DNA of 64,000 nt from Heliocidaris tuberculata (lineage: Eukaryota; Echinodermata; Echinoidea; Camarodonta; Echinometridae): NCBI GenBank assembly GCA_025618425.1, contig CM046841.1:12493144-12557143 (forward strand). Direction: 5' to 3'. The translations under genes were made by a program, and so were the position numbers. How positions within the stretch are numbered: position 1 is the stretch's first letter; every line of letters starts with the position of its first letter. This document shows positions 59,501-64,000 of the stretch, in pieces. The notes beneath the pieces were generated by a model, which did not search any database, was not told the DNA's origin, and saw only the letters and a program-made list of their open reading frames with translations.

Positions 59501-61559
59501 AGGTAATCTTTGTCCTGTTGTCAATAGAATTGCACTAACAAAAGTACGCAGTGCTCACTTTTTTGTTAAAAAGTTGCTTCCAGTTTCTTGCTAGAAATCC
59601 GACTGAAAATCCTGATACGTTTTTGTCTTGTTTTTGCTTATAGTTCTCAGAACATTTTCAGAATTGCGCCCTCACCTTAAAAAATCCTGATTCCGCCCCT
59701 AGTCACAGTCGGCAGGATTCACAAAGGGGGGAAGGGGAAGGCCACGTCCCCTCCCTCATATGGAAACAAAAAATGTGTATGATACTGTATGGCTCTCTAC
59801 AAATTATTTGTGACCTTTTTCAAACATTGCCCCCCCCCCCTTAAACCTGGATCCGCCTTTATTTAACTCACCATATCTAGAAGAATGTTCTGCATCTTGA
59901 GCCAGTAGCGGTTCAGTCTTGTGTCTTGAAACCCATGGATAGCCATCTTGGTATTTCTTCGAGGATCAAAGGAACAATTTCTCCACCCCTCTGGACTCAT
60001 GCCAATCGCTAGACTCTCTCCAGGAGTTTCGCGTGTTGCCGGAGTGAAGAGAGTAAATGTCGTGTTGATCTTAACGGGTGCGGACGGTTGCCGATGATGC
60101 CAGCTAAGGAAACTCGTGGGGAAACAGCCAAGGCCATCGTAGCAAGCTTTCTCCTTCTCAAATAACTCTTCAACTGTATGAAGAGTAAAGCAAGGACTAA
60201 TCTGGGCATTTTTAAATGTTGTTGTTTATCATTCACCAGCAGAACTGACTATTATAAAATGAAATATATTCTGTTCATTATACCAATGGCCAAGGCTTCA
60301 TTTCATTATGGAACAAATTACTCTGTTGATAGACCTCAGTCATACCTCACACCGCTAAACCGACTCTAAACTCCTTATCTTGGCCATTGCAATGGACTCG
60401 TTCGTACATGTGACTCGGGTTCCCGAGCACTGGATTGTTATGCATGTATACGTATATGTAGATGATTATTATTATTATCATTATTATTATTATAATTTTT
60501 TTTTTCATTTCAGTCTCTCTCTTATTTATTTCATCACGGTAATAACTCACTTCAGCCTTCCGGCTGTTCTTCAGTAAATCCGTGAGACAGAAACGACAGA
60601 GTCAAATCATAAAAAGACATATAAACGAAATACATTAATGAAAACAAAAACAATGCATAAAAACATTTGACAGATGATGATGGTTTATTTTTACCTGACA
60701 GCTAAGAAAGCATGTGTATGCTTGTAAGTAAGCAACCAGTGGGCCGACGGCTTTAAGTCCTCTACGAGGGACTTGGTAATAAGGATAAATGCCTTACCAA
60801 AGGACGCTAGCGCATCCACTTAGTTTCGAGTCCGGGTCCTCCAATTACGAGACCACTGCTCTACCATGCACTGAACCATGGCGCCTCCGTAATATGTTAT
60901 ATAGAAAAAGAAGAGACTCGTAATTCATCAATGCCAATTACGAGTCTCTTCTTTTTCTACTCTGACATTGCGCCAATAGTGGACTTTTGAATACATTACA
61001 GCGTTATTCCAAACATCCACTATTGTCAATGTCAAAGAAGATAAAGAAGACACTGGTATTATTCTATACCAGTCTCTTCTTTTCCATATATCATATACAG
61101 GATACAAGTATTCTGCTTCGGAATACTTGGAAATAGAATCAAGAAGAGTCAAAGTAAATTATTTATTTACTTCGATTTCTTCTTCTGTACACGTACAAGG
61201 AGAACTATTTCCCCTCAAGCAATAAATTCCCTCTTATAATCACGTGACAGTAATTAAAATAAGCTCTTTTTAGGTAGCCTTTTCTTTCTTCTACCGATAT
61301 TTTCTCCTTTGTTTTTGCACGTCTTTTTTCCGAAATTTCATCGGTTCAATTTTACATGCGTTTATATGCTATGACAATGTGTATTATTATTCTTGGTGCA
61401 GGGCCCCCTTGTTCGAGGAATTATTTTAACAGAAAACGATCCCCTGTCAAAGATAAAACGACAAATAAAGTAACAAGATCAATAATACGTACCCGACGTC
61501 AATAAGGAGGTTGATATTGTCCACGTTATGTAAAGTCGGAAGACTCTTCCGAGGCCCAT
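56502..61559 (-). CDS. Secreted pancreatic-lipase-family enzyme, gene B (five exons)
   Basis: Minus-strand exons 60173-59872, 59448-59217, 58106-57964 and 56801-56502 are firm; exon 1 (61559-61493, phase 1) is a candidate giving MGLGRVFRLYITWTISTSLL and a few more residues as a leader. Together they encode 347 residues. Marks: CYDGLGCF and KMAIHGF, nucleophile GHSLG, LDPAGP (Asp), [19 protein letters not shown] and the catalytic His in CDHLRA. The last three exons have exactly the same lengths (232, 143, 300) as gene A, and intron phases agree. Like gene A it has a five-residue lid segment between Cys before CDH and no PLAT domain. The oxyanion-side HGF replaces HGW of gene A. Expected role: extracellular hydrolysis of glycerolipid esters, possibly phospholipids. 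The leader is only moderately hydrophobic, so exon 1 is less sure. Confidence 0.86.
57084..57313. mobile_element. MITE with TTAAGCCCGGCTCA termini, copy 2
   Basis: Left TTAAGCCCGGCTCAGACGAGG and right CCTGGTGTGAACCGGGCTTTA are inverted; relative of 38104-38306. It lies in lipase B intron 4. Confidence 0.75.
58313..58470. repeat. Dispersed repeat shared with 62503-62640
   Basis: 'gaaaaataatttgtgagctc', 'catagtagaaac', 'cctgaaaaggattgctctt' recur in order at 62503-62640. It lies in lipase B intron 3. Confidence 0.7.
58665..58772. mobile_element. 'GTTTCATGAAAC' MITE with G-tract end
   Basis: G-tract, 'gcgtttcag', 'cagatgcaaggatttcagta', 'gcttataacagttgtcgg', then inverted 'ccgacaacttcctttcatga' + 'aacgctcccc'. 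Confidence 0.7.
59087..59200. repeat. G-tract and A-tract block
   Basis: About 24 G at 59087-59110 and A-tracts at 59170-59198, next to the donor of lipase B exon 3. Confidence 0.9.
59640..59862. repeat. 'ggatccgcc'-ended repeat fragments
   Basis: 'ctgattccgcccctag' at 59687 and 'cctggatccgccttta' at 59846 belong to the CAGGGGCGGATCC family; another end is at 57673. They lie in lipase B introns. Confidence 0.55.
60713..60893 (-). mobile_element. tRNA-derived SINE
   Basis: On the minus strand it starts GGCGCCATGGTTCAGTGCA, with 'tggttcagtgcatggtagag' resembling an A box and 'ggactcgaaac' resembling a B box at tRNA-like spacing. The body has 'taaggcatttatccttatta' and 'ccctcgtagaggactt'. RNA polymerase III type promoter elements are decayed. 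Confidence 0.65.
60902..61172. repeat. Cluster of consecutive hairpins
   Basis: Four to five inverted repeats in a row: 60902-60925/60936-60959 (24 bp perfect, 10-base loop), 60963-60983/61016-61034, 61045-61059/61066-61080 (15 bp, one mismatch), 61105-61113/61121-61129, and a short AT-rich one at about 61151-61172. They lie in lipase B intron 1. Confidence 0.85.
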
Positions 61560-61599
61560 CTTCGCACATGATAATCACATCGTCGAATCCTTTATTCCA

Positions 61600-62490
61600 T
61601 CAGCATTAAAAAGTCTCATGTTATTATTATTCGCTAAGTGAAGCATAGAAATACTTCAGCTGTTTTGTGTTTGTTTTTAATCCAACCACATTTATTCCAA
61701 ATGGAAAACGGAGTGATATAATCGGCTTTTCTTTCTGTACAGTACTTACAAAATGGCACACTTATATAGCAAAGGATTATAGACACACAGTATTTTTAAA
61801 AAACAGTGTTAACGCCCAGCGCTTTTCAGTGTATTTTGACAAGTGTAGTGTGGAAGAAAGTGTAATCCTTTATTAGGACTTGTGCACATAGATACCAGCA
61901 AATTACATAAAACTCTTCGTATAGTCCTCTTTACCGGAAAATATTAGTAAGTCAAGTCTATAAAAATGACGGAAAAGGGAAATAATACAGTTTAAAACGG
62001 ACGAGCAACAATGGTTTTGTGCAGGTATGACTAAATTATTTTTAAAGCATATTCAGGTCCTTGTCATGACATGATTTTTTTTAAAAAGTCATATGCACGT
62101 TTCTGCTTTGTTATAGGCTTATCGCGTTTCGGGAAGAAGTTCGTTCAAACAAGTAGGAAAAAAATGTTTAAGGGTATATAATCACAACAATTTGGCTTTC
62201 ATGAGGAACTGGGAAAAACCCTAGACGGAAAAGTCACTTTATACGTAATAAAATAAACACAGTTTTTCTAACGTGTGGTAGACTCCATGCTTTCTGAAAT
62301 TATATAGTCCTACTTTTCCGATCTTTGGACAAAACTCCATCATTTTTAAATTTTTTAATATTTTTTTTGGTGATCCGTCATAGTTTTTTTTGCTGGTATC
62401 TGATGTCAACTGAAGACAGAATGATGGAGGAGATTTAGAAAAAAAAATGAGCAGGATAAGGTTATCAAATTTCTATGTTAAAGAGGAGAT
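61600..62490. other. AT-rich non-coding upstream of lipase B
   Basis: No supported gene or promoter motif. Confidence 0.35.
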
Positions 62491-62502
62491 CGAGTTGTCG
62501 TA

Positions 62503-62640
62503 TAGATCTAGGTGAAAAAATAATCTGTGAGCTTTCCCATTCTTTTTACGTCAGTGTGGATGAATACATAGTAGAAATGCTTCCTGAAAAAGCAGTGCTT
62601 TTTAAATGCCCTCATATTCGAAATATGACGAGAAATTGCC
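62503..62640. repeat. Dispersed repeat shared with 58313-58470
   Basis: See the matching copy; 'gtgaaaaaataatctgtgag', 'catagtagaaatgcttcctg' and 'cgaaatatgacgagaaa' are in the same order. Confidence 0.7.
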
Positions 62641-62699
62641 CCACCCCGCGCCCTGCATCCCCCGAAAATTGTCTTGGAAACAATTATTTCAAGAAAGAG

Positions 62700-63456
62700 A
62701 AAATTAAGCCTTTTTGCTAAGTTTAAGAATCACCTACTGCAACACTTAATTTTTTTTTAACTTTAACTCCTTGCTAGTTATTTGCAAGTCACGCTAATGC
62801 CCAAACAAATATGGGATCCACTTAAAGAGGAAAACAATTAGTTTTTTTGTTTTTTTTAATGAAGAGTCGCCATCTCATACTCCAATTATGATACATTATT
62901 TACAAGTAAACGGTAACAAAGTGAAGTAGTAACTCTTTTATTTAGCTCTGTTTAAGCGAGTATTCTTAAGAAAGTAGATGAAAACCTGACAATAAACATG
63001 AAATATCAAAGACACGCTCACACGCCCACACGCCCACAAGCATGCAAATGGTTTCAACGTACCAATGCTCCACTGACCAGCAGCTCAAGAAAGAAGGAAG
63101 GAAATAAGCTTCGCTCAGACCTTGTCTACCTAATCGATTATACTTTAGATTTTAAGAAGCACTACTTATGATTTTTGTGCTTTGACGAGACATCCATCAA
63201 TAGTTTTTGGCCAAATCAAGACAAACAATGAAAACTTTCTTCACGACAATTTCCATTTCCATCCATTTCTGAATTTCCTCTCCCCTTATCATGATTTGAA
63301 TCCTACTATTACACTCCTCTTTTTTTTTTCTCTCTCTCTTTGTCCGTCTGTTTTTAGCCCTTCCCTTCTCTCTCCTTCCTCCCTCTCTCTTTTACCTTCT
63401 CACTTTCTCCCTCCTCTCTTCCTCCACACACTATCTTTCTCTCTCTCTCTCTCTCC

Positions 63457-63516
<60 letters not shown>

Positions 63517-64000
63517 TTTTCTCAGTGTCTTATGCTGCTGTGAATCATATTTTACTACTTGTGTCTAAACGTGACTAAGGTGCATTCATATTTTCTAGAT
63601 GTTACAGAATATATGATGTATCTCATTTTATTGTGTCCTTACTGAAAAAAAGTTGATAAAGTAAATAGATACATTAGACAAAACTTTAAAAAACATCTGA
63701 AATTTTTGTTGCAAATCACAATGAAGGAATTAAAGAATGAAATATCACAACTCGAATAAATGTTAAAAAGAAATGTTGAAAACAAAAGGGGCTCCAACCA
63801 AGGATAACAATGGCTATTTAGATCCAATATATTCTAGTATATATCTTATTAAGTTAACTCGTTGCTTGAGGAAACCGGATGGTCTCTGTGCTAAATCTAT
63901 AGGAATTAGAAAATTCAGTAGTCAAATGGTTAACTGGTATACGCGTTCGCTTGCTGTGGATCGAAAATTGCGCATCTTTAGAAACAAAAGAAGACACTTT
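62700..64000. other. Non-coding with pyrimidine-rich microsatellites
   Basis: (CT)n-rich text at 63320-63450 and (TTTC)n at about 63455-63512. No gene found to the window end. Confidence 0.5.

Noticed and set aside
60009..60236. 75-residue minus-strand frame overlapping lipase B exon 2
   Set aside because: Different frame from the exon; the family-consistent frame is the one with CYDGLGCF and KMAIHGF.
63060..63120. Minus-strand hydrophobic stretch ending at a GTACGT donor as first exon of lipase B
   Set aside because: No ATG in the needed frame; the candidate at 61559-61493 has an ATG and the right phase.

Overview
The window looks like nuclear DNA from a metazoan, most likely a marine invertebrate deuterostome; an echinoderm such as a sea urchin would fit. 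The evidence is spliced genes with GT-AG introns of several hundred to several thousand bases, an AT-rich background full of short non-autonomous DNA transposons, decayed LINEs and tRNA-type SINEs, many (TA)n, (GA)n and poly-G/poly-C tracts, and gene families typical of animals (C1A peptidase, pancreatic-lipase family, MS4A/CD20-like tetraspan, C2H2 zinc finger). The species call is inference from style; no database was consulted. No prokaryotic, organellar or viral genes were seen.

Layout. 1-4.1 kb (+): the last three coding exons of a papain-family peptidase, followed by a tandem array of decaying copies of its own last exon end. 4-10.6 kb: repeats, including a seven-unit array whose ~155-bp unit carries a nuclear-receptor DR1-type site, and a foldback element between (TA)n tracts. 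10.66-17.70 kb (-): a five-exon lipase (gene A). 17.7-24.2 kb: LINE relics, MITEs and G-tract repeats. 24.29-28.2 kb (+): a two-exon gene for a protein with 18 C2H2 fingers, whose intron holds two foldback transposons. 28.2-34.8 kb: MITEs, a piggyBac-type MITE, a minisatellite and a second copy of one foldback. 34.85-44.92 kb (-): a seven-exon MS4A-like four-pass membrane protein. 45.3-50.0 kb: a 14-bp minisatellite split by a damaged APE-type LINE. 50-56.5 kb: mostly non-coding, with palindromes and a long (TA)n tract. 56.5-61.56 kb (-): a second five-exon lipase (gene B). 60.7-64 kb: a SINE, a cluster of hairpins and simple repeats.

How it fits together. The lipases are paralogues: same strand, same intron phases (1,0,1,0) and three last exons of 232, 143 and 300 nt in both. 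Both keep the Ser-Asp-His triad, have a lid of about five residues and lack a PLAT domain, which points to phospholipase A1-like secreted enzymes. The peptidase and lipases would suit a digestive or secretory role, but they are not an operon and nothing shows that they are co-regulated. All exon joins were read by hand and checked only by splice signals, phase and family resemblance; transcripts would be the test.
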